A stretch of DNA of 27,192 nt from GCA-2794515 sp033763335 (GCA_033763335.1 JANRKU010000093.1:1-27192); one strand, 5' to 3'; counted from the stretch's first letter, positions 15,133-22,232 are shown. A program made the numbers and translations. The notes: generated from the letters alone by a model not told the origin.

Positions 15133-15178
15133 CTACCAATTTGTAGATAGCATAACGCATGATATGAATTTTTGTCAA
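15133..15178 (-). promoter_or_regulatory. tetR promoter and operator
   Basis: On the minus strand, a perfect -35 TTGACA (15173-15178), an 18-base spacer and a -10 TATGCT (15149-15154) are followed after two bases by the operator (15133-15146), which covers the expected transcription start. This is the layout expected for autorepression. The operator is the same 14 bases as at 14498-14511. Confidence 0.8.
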
Positions 15179-15212
15179 TTGTTTCTCATCCACCACAAAT
15201 CTACCCCAAACA

Positions 15213-15243
15213 AAAACAAGCCAGCGATTTGCTGGCTTGTTTT
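15213..15243 (-). terminator. Terminator of tRNA-Asn
   Basis: Perfect 13-bp stem AAAACAAGCCAGC (15213-15225) with GCTGGCTTGTTTT (15231-15243) and loop of five. On the minus strand it follows the tRNA-Asn gene by four bases and ends in a T-rich run (TTTTTG). It is flanked by A/T on both sides, so it may also end transcripts on the plus strand. Confidence 0.8.
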
Positions 15244-15247
15244 GTTG

Positions 15248-15319
15248 CTCCACAACCTGGATTCGAACCAGGAACCGATCGGTTAACAGCCGATTGCTCT
15301 GCCGTTGAGCTATTGTGGA
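15248..15319 (-). tRNA. tRNA-Asn (anticodon GTT)
   Basis: 72-base tRNA on the minus strand. The acceptor stem is TCCACAA/TTGTGGA (15313-15319 with 15249-15255) and the discriminator is G (15248). The D arm is AGCTC...GAGC. The anticodon stem is ATCGG/CCGAT with loop CTGTTAA, so the anticodon is GTT (15285-15287). The T arm is CCTGG-TTCGAAT-CCAGG. CCA is not encoded. Confidence 0.95.
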
Positions 15320-15370
15320 ATGACTGTTAAAATAGTATCAAATGACCCTTAAACTGTCAAGGTAAAATTC

Positions 15371-16531
15371 ATGACCAACGCAATAGAGATTCGCAAAGTA
15401 GACACCAAAAAAGATTTCCGCGCATTTTTCAGATTCCCATGGGCAGTCTATAAAGATGACCCAAATTGGACTCCCCCACTGCTCTCCATGCGTCGTGAAA
15501 TTTTGGATAAAGACCATAACCCCTCATGGGATTATTTGGAAGGCGATTATTTTGTGGCGTGGCGCGGTGATGAACCAGTCGGCACGATTACCGCCTTCAT
15601 CAATCATCGGCACAATGAATATCATAACGAAAATATTGCATGGTTTGGCTTTTTCGAGACATTCAATGACCCACAAGTCGCCCAAGCCCTATTGGATACC
15701 GCCTATAATTGGGCAAAAGCCAAAGGATGCACCGCCTTACGTGGACCACAAAATTTTACCACGCATGAGGAATGTGGTCTTTTGGTAGATGGATTTGCCC
15801 CGCCCGTGTTGCTCATGCCCTATAACCCGCCCTACTATCAGGCATTGGTCGAAAATGCGGGGTTTCATAAGGTCATGGATGTGCATAGTTTTTATTATGA
15901 CCATACCCCAGAAGAACATGAGCAATTTGGCAATGCCAAACGCATCGAAAAAATCACTGCCCGCATCATGCGCCAAAATAATGCCCGTGTGCGGACATTC
16001 GACAAGAAAAATAAGAAAAGAGAATTCAATTTATTCAAAGAACTCTATAACAGCGCATGGATTTCTAACTGGGGATTCACCCCCATGACCGATAGAGAAC
16101 TCGATGCGCTCGTCAAAAGTTTGGGCATGTTCCTAGACCCGCGTGTCGCATGGTTTGTCGAAGTGGATGAAAAACCTGTTGGGTTTATGTTGGCGGCACA
16201 AGATATGAATCAGGTGTTACATCGTGCCTATGCCAAACCCGGTACGCCTGAATTTGTGACACTCGCAAAAGCCCTCTGGCATTGGAAATTACGCCCAAAA
16301 ATCAATGGCTTACGAGTGCCGTTGATGGGCATAAATGCCGAATATCGCAATAAAGGACTCGATATATTGATGTATTCCGAATTACGCAATGTCCTCAGCG
16401 ACCCTAAAATGCCCTATCGTACCCTCGATTGTGGTTGGATTTTGGAGACGAATCAGGATATGGCGGGGACATTACATAGCGTGGGTATGAGGATTTATCG
16501 TACCCATCGGTTTTATGAGAAGGCGACATAA
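15371..16531 (+). CDS. GNAT superfamily protein, long type (YghO-like)
   Basis: 386-residue cytoplasmic protein of a long GNAT-like family that includes E. coli YghO. Landmarks are FFRFPWAVYKDDPNWTPPL (19-37), the GDEPVGTITAFINHRHNEYH central strand, AWFGFFETFNDPQVAQALL (90-108), GPQNFTTHEECGLLVDGF (129-146), MPYNPPYYQALVENAGF (153-169), and in the second half VDEKPVGFMLAAQDMNQVL (254-272). The two VGxx strands suggest two GNAT-fold halves. No substrate is known to me. The ATG follows a short leader between the divergent tRNA-Asn gene and this one. It appears to be monocistronic. Confidence 0.8.
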   Translation: MTNAIEIRKVDTKKDFRAFFRFPWAVYKDDPNWTPPLLSMRREILDKDHNPSWDYLEGDYFVAWRGDEPVGTITAFINHRHNEYHNENIAWFGFFETFNDPQVAQALLDTAYNWAKAKGCTALRGPQNFTTHEECGLLVDGFAPPVLLMPYNPPYYQALVENAGFHKVMDVHSFYYDHTPEEHEQFGNAKRIEKITARIMRQNNARVRTFDKKNKKREFNLFKELYNSAWISNWGFTPMTDRELDALVKSLGMFLDPRVAWFVEVDEKPVGFMLAAQDMNQVLHRAYAKPGTPEFVTLAKALWHWKLRPKINGLRVPLMGINAEYRNKGLDILMYSELRNVLSDPKMPYRTLDCGWILETNQDMAGTLHSVGMRIYRTHRFYEKAT

Positions 16532-16541
16532 TTAAGAGATA

Positions 16542-16649
16542 AACCTCACCCCTAAATCCCCTCTCCAGTCTGGCGAGGGGACTTAAACCAACCTACAAAA
16601 CGATTTTCTCCCCTTCTCCAGACTGGAGAAGGGGTCGGGGGATGAGGTT
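16542..16649. repeat. Inverted repeat (MITE-like) between convergent genes
   Basis: About 40 bases at 16542-16580 (AACCTCACCCC...) recur in reverse complement at 16608-16649 (...GGGGGATGAGGTT). Each arm contains its own hairpin around CCAGTCTGG: CCCCTCTCCAG/CTGGCGAGGGG (16558-16580, one mismatch) and the perfect 12-bp CCCCTTCTCCAG/CTGGAGAAGGGG (16610-16634). It fills the space between the GNAT gene (+) and pheT (-) and may serve as a two-way terminator. Similar CCTCACCCC...CCCTCTCC repeats are, as I recall, common in Chloroflexota and some other genomes. Confidence 0.65.
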
Positions 16650-16664
16650 AAAAATATATAGGCA

Positions 16665-19250
16665 CTATGCCCGCAATTTTGCCCCTAATTGATGTTCTAC
16701 CGCGCCGATAATTTTCTTTCGCACCGTCAACACTTCTTTATCCGTGAGGGTTTTATCATCGGTCTGATACACCAAGCTATAAGCGAGGCTTTTATGCCCT
16801 GCTGGAATCGAATCGCCACGATACACATCAAATAATGTGACATCTTTGAGCAATTCCCCGCCAGCTTTGCGGATGATGGCTTCTACCTGTGCGGCTGTTG
16901 TCTCATCACGCACCACCAACGCCAAATCTTCAAAAACGGGTGGTGTGATGGGCAACGGCTTCACATTAAAATCGAAGCGCGATGCGGCAAGGAGCGCATC
17001 TAAATCGAAATCCACGACCAAAACAGGGCTTCCACCCAAATCGAAAGCACGCGCCACTAACGGGTGCAATTCGCCAAATGCGCCAATGCGTGTTTTTCCG
17101 CTATATAGCACCGCAGAGCGTCCCGGATGCAGGCTAATATGGGCATTTTCGCCATTATTAGGCTCATAGCGCACATCAGGCAAATGGAGTCCATGCACAA
17201 TGCCTTCCACAATGCCTTTTATATCGAAAAAGTCAAAATCGCCTTCCACACGCCCAAGCCATGACCCAATATCACGACTGCCTGTGATAATCACCGCCAA
17301 ACGGCGTAATTCATCGGGCAATTCGGCGTTGGTCGTCTGATAGATACTGCCAATTTCAAACACCAATTGGCGATTCTGATAACGCCGATTCGCCAACACC
17401 GTTTGGAGCATATTGGGCAACAAACTTTGACGGAATACCGTCTTTTCTGGCGATATGGGGTTAAGCATGGTTACATATCGCGCAGGGTCATAGGGTGCAT
17501 TGCCACTCGCGCCATTGGGTACAAGCCTACTTTCAATTTCGGGCGTGGTGAAGCGATAGCTGATATTTTCGCGCACACCCAAATCCACCAACACATCGCG
17601 CAGGCGTTCTTCGCGCTCAAAGGTCACATTGACCCATTGTGGGGGCATGGCATCATCCATAATGGTGAGCGGGATGGCATCATAGCCATACACACGGGCA
17701 ATTTCTTCGATTAAATCGGCTTGACCAATCACAGGGTCGTCGCTGATGTCCATGCGATGGTCGGGTGCAACCACATCAAGCGATTCGCCTTTGATGGTCA
17801 CTTCAAATCCCAAACAAAGGAGCATATCGGCGGCTGTCTGGGCATCAAAATCCATCCCCAACCAACGACGCACTTCGCTGATATAGAGGGTGATGGCTAT
17901 CCGTTTTGCCTTTTTGGGATATTCATCAATTAAGCCCTTCGCCACCACACCGCCACCCGATGTCCGCATGAGTTCAATCCCACGCGCCACGCCCAAAATG
18001 GCTTGGCTCGGATGCACACCTCGGCTATAGCGCGTTCCCGCTTCGGTGAATATTTTTTGTGATTGCATAGAACGGCGAATATTGATAAAATTCCAATTCG
18101 CACCTTCTAACAATACGGTAGTCGTGCTATCGCTGATTTCGGTCTCACCACCGCCCATAATACCACCCAAGCCCAAAACACCCTCTGTATCACAGACGAG
18201 GATATTATGTGCCTCCAAAGCCCGATTTTGTCCATCCAGCGTGAGCAAAGTCTCGCCTTCGGTTGCCAGACGAGTGATGATAGTCGGGGTTTTGCCACCA
18301 GCACGTTCCACCAATTTGTCATAATCAAAAGCGTGTAGCGGTTGCCCCAATTCAAAGGTGATGTAATTGGTCACATCCACAATATTATTGATGGGGCGTT
18401 GCCCAACCAATTTTAAGCGCCGTTGCATCCATTCTGGCGAAGGGCGAATGGTGGTATTTTTGAGCAATGCCAAGACAAAGCGTTGATTGAGATCACTATT
18501 GCGAATCTCAATCTGTACCTGCCCCGCGATTGGCTCACCTTCTGCCAAAAAGTCATAATTCGGCTGACGCAATGGCTTATCCAGCAATGCCGCGACTTCT
18601 CGTGCAACACCCAACACCGAAAAACACCGTGCTAGGTTGGGGGTGAGTTCCACTTCTAGCAAAATATCACCGAGTACATCTTGCAAAGGTGCGCCCGCAA
18701 GATAGGGTGTGCCATCCAACGCACGCGGTTGGTCGTGCATCAAAATGACACCATCGTGGTCTTCTGCGATACCCAGTTCTTTTTCTGAGCAGACCATACT
18801 CTTATTGAACACCCCGCGCAAATCTTTGCCTTTGAGTATCATGCGCTTGGGTTCATCGCTATGACCATCCCAAACTTCTGCGCCTTCATGAGCAAATGCC
18901 GTCCACAAGGGCGGGTTCAATTCGCCTTTTCCGCGATATTCAAACAGATTTGGCGCACCTGTCACACACGGTTCTAGGTCTTTTCCGCCATAATCTACCA
19001 TCGCTATCACCAATCTATCGGCGTTAGGATGGGGCTTAATTTCGCGGATTCCCGCCAAAACGAGCCGTTCTCTATCCCACACAAGATGATTCGATGTGGG
19101 TTGGCGAATCCCATCCACTTGGGTTTGTGGCACACCAATATAAACAATTTTACCCACTTCCAATCCCGCCACCGTGAGCTTTTCTGCGAGGGCTTCTGCG
19201 GGAATATCAATATCTACAAATTCTTTGAGCCATGACATTGGCACGAGCAT
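16665..19250 (-). CDS. pheT: Phenylalanine-tRNA ligase beta subunit
   Basis: 861-residue subunit of the alpha2-beta2 enzyme that charges tRNA-Phe. MSWLKEFVDIDIPAEALAEKLTVAGLEV (5-32) is the usual start. The tRNA-binding OB domain follows (HPNADRL at about 71-77, VTGAPN). Next come the B3/B4 editing domain with RPINNIVDVTNYITFELGQPLHAFD, the B5 domain, the core with MLNPISPEKTVFRQSLLPNML, and the C-terminal FDX-ACB domain from about residue 766 (PPVFEDLALVV, LFDVYRG, KSLAYSLVYQ). ATG 19250 has AGAGGAG about 10 bases upstream, and alignment of the N-terminus to relatives supports it. The 128-base gap to pheS contains two palindromes. Confidence 0.97.
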   Translation of the reverse strand: MLVPMSWLKEFVDIDIPAEALAEKLTVAGLEVGKIVYIGVPQTQVDGIRQPTSNHLVWDRERLVLAGIREIKPHPNADRLVIAMVDYGGKDLEPCVTGAPNLFEYRGKGELNPPLWTAFAHEGAEVWDGHSDEPKRMILKGKDLRGVFNKSMVCSEKELGIAEDHDGVILMHDQPRALDGTPYLAGAPLQDVLGDILLEVELTPNLARCFSVLGVAREVAALLDKPLRQPNYDFLAEGEPIAGQVQIEIRNSDLNQRFVLALLKNTTIRPSPEWMQRRLKLVGQRPINNIVDVTNYITFELGQPLHAFDYDKLVERAGGKTPTIITRLATEGETLLTLDGQNRALEAHNILVCDTEGVLGLGGIMGGGETEISDSTTTVLLEGANWNFINIRRSMQSQKIFTEAGTRYSRGVHPSQAILGVARGIELMRTSGGGVVAKGLIDEYPKKAKRIAITLYISEVRRWLGMDFDAQTAADMLLCLGFEVTIKGESLDVVAPDHRMDISDDPVIGQADLIEEIARVYGYDAIPLTIMDDAMPPQWVNVTFEREERLRDVLVDLGVRENISYRFTTPEIESRLVPNGASGNAPYDPARYVTMLNPISPEKTVFRQSLLPNMLQTVLANRRYQNRQLVFEIGSIYQTTNAELPDELRRLAVIITGSRDIGSWLGRVEGDFDFFDIKGIVEGIVHGLHLPDVRYEPNNGENAHISLHPGRSAVLYSGKTRIGAFGELHPLVARAFDLGGSPVLVVDFDLDALLAASRFDFNVKPLPITPPVFEDLALVVRDETTAAQVEAIIRKAGGELLKDVTLFDVYRGDSIPAGHKSLAYSLVYQTDDKTLTDKEVLTVRKKIIGAVEHQLGAKLRA

Positions 19251-19288
19251 AGTTGTGGTTCTCCTCTTATGTTAAAAAACGTGTATGT

Positions 19289-19312
19289 AAGGGCGCAACA
19301 TGTTGCGCCCTT
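19289..19312. repeat. GTAAGGGCGCAACA palindrome between pheS and pheT
   Basis: Perfect 24-base palindrome: AAGGGCGCAACA (19289-19300) then its reverse complement (19301-19312). It is the same core as the elements at 20445-20472 and 6918-6939. Confidence 0.8.
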
Positions 19313-19336
19313 TACAAAATTGCCTATTTTAGGTGT

Positions 19337-19363
19337 GTAGGGGCATGATATATCATGCCCTAC
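19337..19363. repeat. GTAGGGGCATGATA palindrome between pheS and pheT
   Basis: GGGCATGATA (19341-19350) directly followed by its reverse complement (19351-19360), flanked by GTA(G) and TAC. It is related to 20723-20742 and 26697-26724, and its left half recurs at 8247-8260. Confidence 0.8.
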
Positions 19364-19378
19364 ATGCTCCTATAAATT

Positions 19379-20413
19379 TTAGAATTGTTCCAAAAAGCGT
19401 AGGTCATTCGCCCAAAAATAGCGAATATCACTAATACCATGCTTGAGCAAGGTCATGCGTTCTGGACCCATGCCAAAGGCGAATCCACTCCATACGGCGG
19501 GGTCATAGCCACCATTGCGTAATACAGTGGGGTGAATCATGCCACTCCCTGCCACTTCTAACCAACCGCTATGCTTACAAACACGGCATCCTTCTCCACC
19601 ACATAAGAAACATTCCACATCAATTTCCATGCTCGGTTCTGTGAATGGAAAGTAGGATGCGCGGAAGCGTGTTTTTGCCGTTGGGCTAAAGAAGCGCCGA
19701 ATAAATTCGGTAATCGTGCCTTTTAGGTCGCTCATACGGATATTTTTGCCGATGGCAATCCCTTCCATCTGATGAAATTGCACCTCACTACGAACAGTGA
19801 TTTGTTCAAACCGATAGCACATACCGGGCAATACCACACGTAACGGTTGTGAGCCATCGCCACCCAATTCGCGCATGGCGCGGATTTGACCCGCCGATGT
19901 ATGGGTGCGTAAAATCACATTGGGCGTAGTGGTATAAAAAGTGTCTTGCATATCCCGCGCAGGGTGATGCGGTGGGATATTGAGCTGGCTAAAGTTCATA
20001 TCATCGGTTTCGATGTCACGGCTTTGATAGACCTGAAAGCCCATATCGCCCCAAATATCAAAGAATCGGCGCAGTGTCCGTGTGGATGGGTGCAACCCGC
20101 CTGTTGGGTTTGGACGACCGGGCAAGGTAATATCTACCGCGCCAGATTCGAGGTCTTGTGCCAATTCTTGTTCACTGATGAGGCGATTGCGCTCATCATA
20201 CGCTGTTTCGAGCGCCGATTTAACCTCATTTGCCAATTTGCCAAATATAGGACGTTCTTCTTTTGAGAGCGACCCCATATTACGGAGCAATTGGGTGAGT
20301 TGTCCTTTTTTGCCGATGTAGTGGCTATCCCATGCGTCCAAATCGGCGCGATTTTGCACACCATTCAGGTCGGCTAGGGCTTGCGTTTGTAGTGCATGTA
20401 ACTGGTCTAGCAT
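19379..20413 (-). CDS. pheS: Phenylalanine-tRNA ligase alpha subunit
   Basis: 344-residue catalytic subunit of class II phenylalanyl-tRNA synthetase. I chose ATG 20413 over ATG 20425: the sequence just after the upstream ATG (GGAGGA) is the ribosome-binding site, five bases before 20413. The N-terminal coiled coil spans about residues 1-90. The core has LNIPPHHPARDMQDTFY (144-160), LRTHTSAGQIRAM (168-180), FRASYFPFTEPSMEIDV (250-266) and the motif 3 GMGPERMTLL (314-323). A four-Cys cluster C268-x2-C271-x4-C276-x2-C279 looks like a zinc knuckle found in a subset of bacterial PheS. Expression is governed by the T-box leader upstream; pheT follows. Confidence 0.97.
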   Translation of the reverse strand: MLDQLHALQTQALADLNGVQNRADLDAWDSHYIGKKGQLTQLLRNMGSLSKEERPIFGKLANEVKSALETAYDERNRLISEQELAQDLESGAVDITLPGRPNPTGGLHPSTRTLRRFFDIWGDMGFQVYQSRDIETDDMNFSQLNIPPHHPARDMQDTFYTTTPNVILRTHTSAGQIRAMRELGGDGSQPLRVVLPGMCYRFEQITVRSEVQFHQMEGIAIGKNIRMSDLKGTITEFIRRFFSPTAKTRFRASYFPFTEPSMEIDVECFLCGGEGCRVCKHSGWLEVAGSGMIHPTVLRNGGYDPAVWSGFAFGMGPERMTLLKHGISDIRYFWANDLRFLEQF

Positions 20414-20444
20414 AAATTCCTCCATAACGATTCAAGCATATCTC

Positions 20445-20472
20445 GTAAGGGCGCAACATGTTGCGCCCTTAC
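20445..20472. repeat. 28-base perfect palindrome between T-box terminator and pheS
   Basis: GTAAGGGCGCAACA (20445-20458) followed with no spacer by its reverse complement (20459-20472). It lies in the leader 32 bases upstream of the pheS start, downstream of the T-box terminator, so it would be in the mature pheST mRNA. Confidence 0.85.
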
Positions 20473-20495
20473 ACCTTACTATACGTCTCGGTATG

Positions 20496-20855
20496 AAAAG
20501 CAAAAACGCCCTTCATCCACTGTATGCAAAAAAATTGCATCACAGGGACGAGAGCGTCTATAAGCGCATCCCGCGTTACCACCCTGATTGATAATCACCC
20601 AACAATAGGCGACTATCCACTTCATTCACCCATTCACGTAGGGAACACGGGATGAACTACTCAATCCAAAACGGATTTTTCCCTCATCCAACGCGCCAAT
20701 ACCATAACATCCTGTTTTGTAGGGACATGATATATCATGTCCAGATGATAGGGGTATCGCTCTCAAGAGTGAATTTTGTGCGTGCCTCTCCGCCACTGCT
20801 TTCAGCCGATGGCATGTGGCTCTCTGTGGGGGCAATTCCTCACAAACTGTCTCTT
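20496..20855 (-). promoter_or_regulatory. T-box riboswitch (Phe, UUC specifier) of pheST
   Basis: Leader RNA on the minus strand that senses uncharged tRNA-Phe. Stem I base AAGAG (20851-20855) pairs with CTCTT (20765-20769). TTTGTG (20841-20846) pairs with CACAAA (20775-20780). Between them on the 3' side is TTC (20771-20773) followed by A, the expected specifier codon for Phe. The distal arm has AGAGAG (20820-20825), CCAC/GTGG and GGCTGAAAGC, as in canonical stem I. The T-box proper is AGGGTGGTAACGCGG (20571-20585), one base off the consensus AGGGTGGNACCGCG; its TGGT would pair with the ACCA end of tRNA-Phe. CGTCCCT (20544-20550) closes the antiterminator. The competing terminator uses AGGGCG (20507-20512) followed by TTTTT and TTTT (20496-20506). 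Downstream is pheS. Confidence 0.88.
20723..20742. repeat. GGACATGATA palindrome inside the T-box leader
   Basis: GGACATGATA (20723-20732) followed directly by TATCATGTCC (20733-20742), with GTAG just before it. It is the same family as 19337-19363, with the G-C pair at the third position replaced by A-T on both arms. It sits between stem I and the antiterminator of the pheS T-box. Confidence 0.75.
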
Positions 20856-20875
20856 TGTTGTCGTTGTTGCTGTTT

Positions 20876-20905
20876 ATTATGTGCGAAAAATGGCGCTGAT
20901 GTCAA
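20876..20905 (-). promoter_or_regulatory. Promoter of the pheST T-box leader
   Basis: Perfect -35 TTGACA (20900-20905), 18-base spacer and -10 CATAAT (20876-20881) on the minus strand. Transcription would start near 20868, about 13 bases before the base of stem I, which fits the T-box reading. Confidence 0.75.
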
Positions 20906-20937
20906 TCATAAATTTGTTAAATGGTGTTTCATATTTG

Positions 20938-20966
20938 GGGCGGACATACGCTTTGCTAGTCCGCCC
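20938..20966 (+). repeat. ATAC/TA internal-loop hairpin, copy 3
   Basis: Outer stem GGGCGGAC (20938-20945) with GTCCGCCC (20959-20966); ATAC (20946-20949) opposite TA (20957-20958); short inner stem GC/GC with loop TTT. It lies just upstream of the pheST promoter. Confidence 0.7.
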
Positions 20967-20998
20967 TTACACAAAAACCTAACTTTTAGGGCATGTAA

Positions 20999-21035
20999 TG
21001 GCTGTACTAGAGCCTAAAGGCTCGTATGTCAGCCA
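20999..21035 (-). repeat. ATAC/TA internal-loop hairpin, copy 4 (minus strand)
   Basis: Read on the minus strand: outer stem TGGCTGAC (21028-21035) with GT-A-CAGCCA (20999-21007, one bulged base); ATAC (21024-21027) opposite TA (21008-21009); inner stem GAGCC (21019-21023) with GGCTC (21010-21014); loop TTTA. It is inverted relative to copy 3, with 32 bases between the two hairpins. Confidence 0.7.
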
Positions 21036-21184
21036 CTGTTTACCCACTACAACCTTTGTTAAAATCTATGGCAAGGCATGACATGTGTCACTTATTTTCA
21101 TTAAAAATTAGTAAATTTGTACCATAAAAACCCCATTATGACCCCTATGACCCCTTGAACACAGTTAAGGCTTGCTTAAAACCC
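21036..21184. other. Intergenic region with no recognised feature
   Basis: AT-rich 149-base stretch between the fourth ATAC/TA hairpin and the promoter of the HTH gene. I see no gene, stable hairpin or repeat in it. Confidence 0.4.
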
Positions 21185-21213
21185 TTGACGACCATTATAA
21201 TATGAGGTATAGT
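21185..21213 (+). promoter_or_regulatory. Promoter of the small HTH gene
   Basis: TTGACG (21185-21190), 17-base spacer, TATAGT (21208-21213): near-consensus sigma-70-type boxes. Start of transcription is expected near 21220, about 23 bases before the ATG. AAAGGATGG (21228-21236) is the ribosome-binding site. Confidence 0.75.
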
Positions 21214-21242
21214 TTATCATAGTTCTGAAAGGATGGTTTTAG

Positions 21243-21458
21243 ATGGATACTAACAATAAAACACTCATTGAAGATGGCGCGGTTTATTCCCGTCAAGAAG
21301 CGGCAGAAGCATTGGGGATTAGCTTGAGTACACTCAAACGTCTCATCACCAAAGGGCATCTGCAAGTCAGCAAACCAGATGGAATGCGGCGTGTGTTCAT
21401 TACCGGCGAAAGTATAAAAGCCTTCTTACAAGGCACAGTAATTGAGAAAGGCGCGTAG
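21243..21458 (+). CDS. Small excisionase-like HTH DNA-binding protein
   Basis: 71-residue protein that is essentially one winged helix-turn-helix of the HTH_17/excisionase/MerR-like type. YSRQEAAEALGISLSTLKRL (15-34) is the helix-turn-helix, GHLQVSKPDGMRRVFIT (38-54) the wing, and GESIKAFL (55-62) the closing helix. Such proteins act as recombination directionality factors or as small transcriptional regulators. No integrase or other recombinase is in the window, so a regulatory role is at least as likely. It has its own strong promoter, and a strong terminator lies about 220 bases downstream. Its relation to the structured segment and HNH gene that follow is unknown. Confidence 0.82.
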   Translation: MDTNNKTLIEDGAVYSRQEAAEALGISLSTLKRLITKGHLQVSKPDGMRRVFITGESIKAFLQGTVIEKGA

Positions 21459-21681
21459 ATATGGTCGCCCTTGGGCTATCTGATAATAAACTCAGCACTA
21501 CCAATAGAATTGACAGTTGTTATGAATGGCGCAATATACGTGGCGCATTTCACACAACCATGTCGCTGGCAAACCAAACGGGTTGCCCCTCTAAATACGA
21601 GTTTTTGGCAGATAGTCACGATAAGTCTCATTTGGATAGGGAGTTTTAACCCCCTACCCCACCAATCCTTAAATAAAGGAA

Positions 21682-21733
21682 AGGGACGTGAGACGGATAG
21701 CAACTTAAAATTCGGCTCACGTCTCTTTTTTTT
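21682..21733 (+). terminator. Rho-independent terminator
   Basis: AGGGACGTGAG (21682-21692) pairs with CTCACGTCTCT (21716-21726), 11 bp with one G-U pair. The loop is 23 bases, followed by eight T residues ending at 21733. The small hairpin TCCTT/AAGGA lies just upstream (21667-21681). It would end transcripts that start at the 21185 promoter, leaving a roughly 220-base 3' region with no clear ORF. Confidence 0.8.
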
Positions 21734-21736
21734 GCC

Positions 21737-22115
21737 GATAAGTCGCCAACGTGACTATCATGCCTTAACAAAGTGTTCGCTCTTAGTCGTGCGGTGGATG
21801 GAATTGTTGACCAAGTTCCACACCCAAAGAAAGGTTCGGTCATGCACTCAGAAAGTGACGGCGGTAGCCCCGCCAAAAAAGCATCGAACTACGACGACCC
21901 ACGCAACAGTCAAGAAACAATGGTGGGAGCCAGTCGTAACCCTTGACTAAACGGTAAGAACGACATTCATAAAGGCAAACAGATTTACACGGACGAGTTT
22001 TATTGTAATCATAGCGCAAACGACACGAGACGACGGGATTGAGAAGCACCACCATCCTTTAACAACAGATAATCATATTGGCGAATTAACGGTGGGCAAA
22101 AATAATTGCCCACCG
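21737..22115 (+). ncRNA. Candidate structured RNA with three-way junction and pseudoknot
   Basis: Non-coding stretch in which I can pair most of the sequence. GATA(A)GTC 21737-21744 pairs with GACTATC 21753-21759. GGTG(GA)TGGAA 21793-21803 pairs with TTCCACACC 21816-21824. GTTCG(GTC)ATGC 21834-21845 pairs with GCATCGAAC 21881-21889, enclosing CACT/AGTG and GGCGG/CCGCC hairpins. ACGAC..CCCAC 21891-21902 pairs with GTGGG..GTCGT 21923-21937. GTCAAG 21909-21914, in the loop of that helix, pairs with CTTGAC 21942-21947, making an H-type pseudoknot. GATTTAC 21982-21988 pairs with GTAATC 22005-22010 (one bulge). CGGTGGGCAA 22090-22099 pairs with TTGCCCACCG 22106-22115. Strand and transcript ends are not established. 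I recognise no known family (not tmRNA, RNase P, SRP or 6S by their conserved blocks). Confidence 0.5.
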
Positions 22116-22170
22116 ATATGAAAAAACAAACAAACAACACGGACTTAAAGCGTAATTAACCCAATTGGGA

Positions 22171-22176
22171 TATAAT
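22171..22176 (+). promoter_or_regulatory. Candidate -10 box of the HNH gene
   Basis: Perfect TATAAT, preceded by the small palindrome CCAATTGG (22161-22168). No good -35 is found 17 bases upstream. The position would give a 5' untranslated leader of about 50 bases before the GTG start. Confidence 0.45.
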
Positions 22177-22232
22177 GGAAGATAGACGTAAATAAATTAG
22201 ACTCTTCTTGGTAGAGAGGTTACAAATTTACC

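Noticed and set aside
20652..21017. 121-codon plus-strand ORF and a 69-codon minus-strand ORF near pheS
   Set aside because: Both lie over the T-box leader and its promoter; composition is Cys-rich and unlike neighbouring genes.
21510..21538. Possible promoter TTGACA-17-AATATA
   Set aside because: The -10 matches only three of six consensus bases and no transcript product is evident before the terminator at 21682.
21471..21950. 159-codon plus-strand ORF and several 60-76-codon ORFs on the other strand across 21461-22055
   Set aside because: They cross a strong terminator and the paired helices, have low-complexity Thr/His/Lys composition, poor start sites and no recognisable domain; several overlap each other on both strands.
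21737..22232. HEARO/omega RNA with IscB
   Set aside because: The downstream HNH protein has no RuvC domain or Arg-rich bridge and is only 183 residues, so it is not IscB; I keep only a weaker resemblance as a finding.
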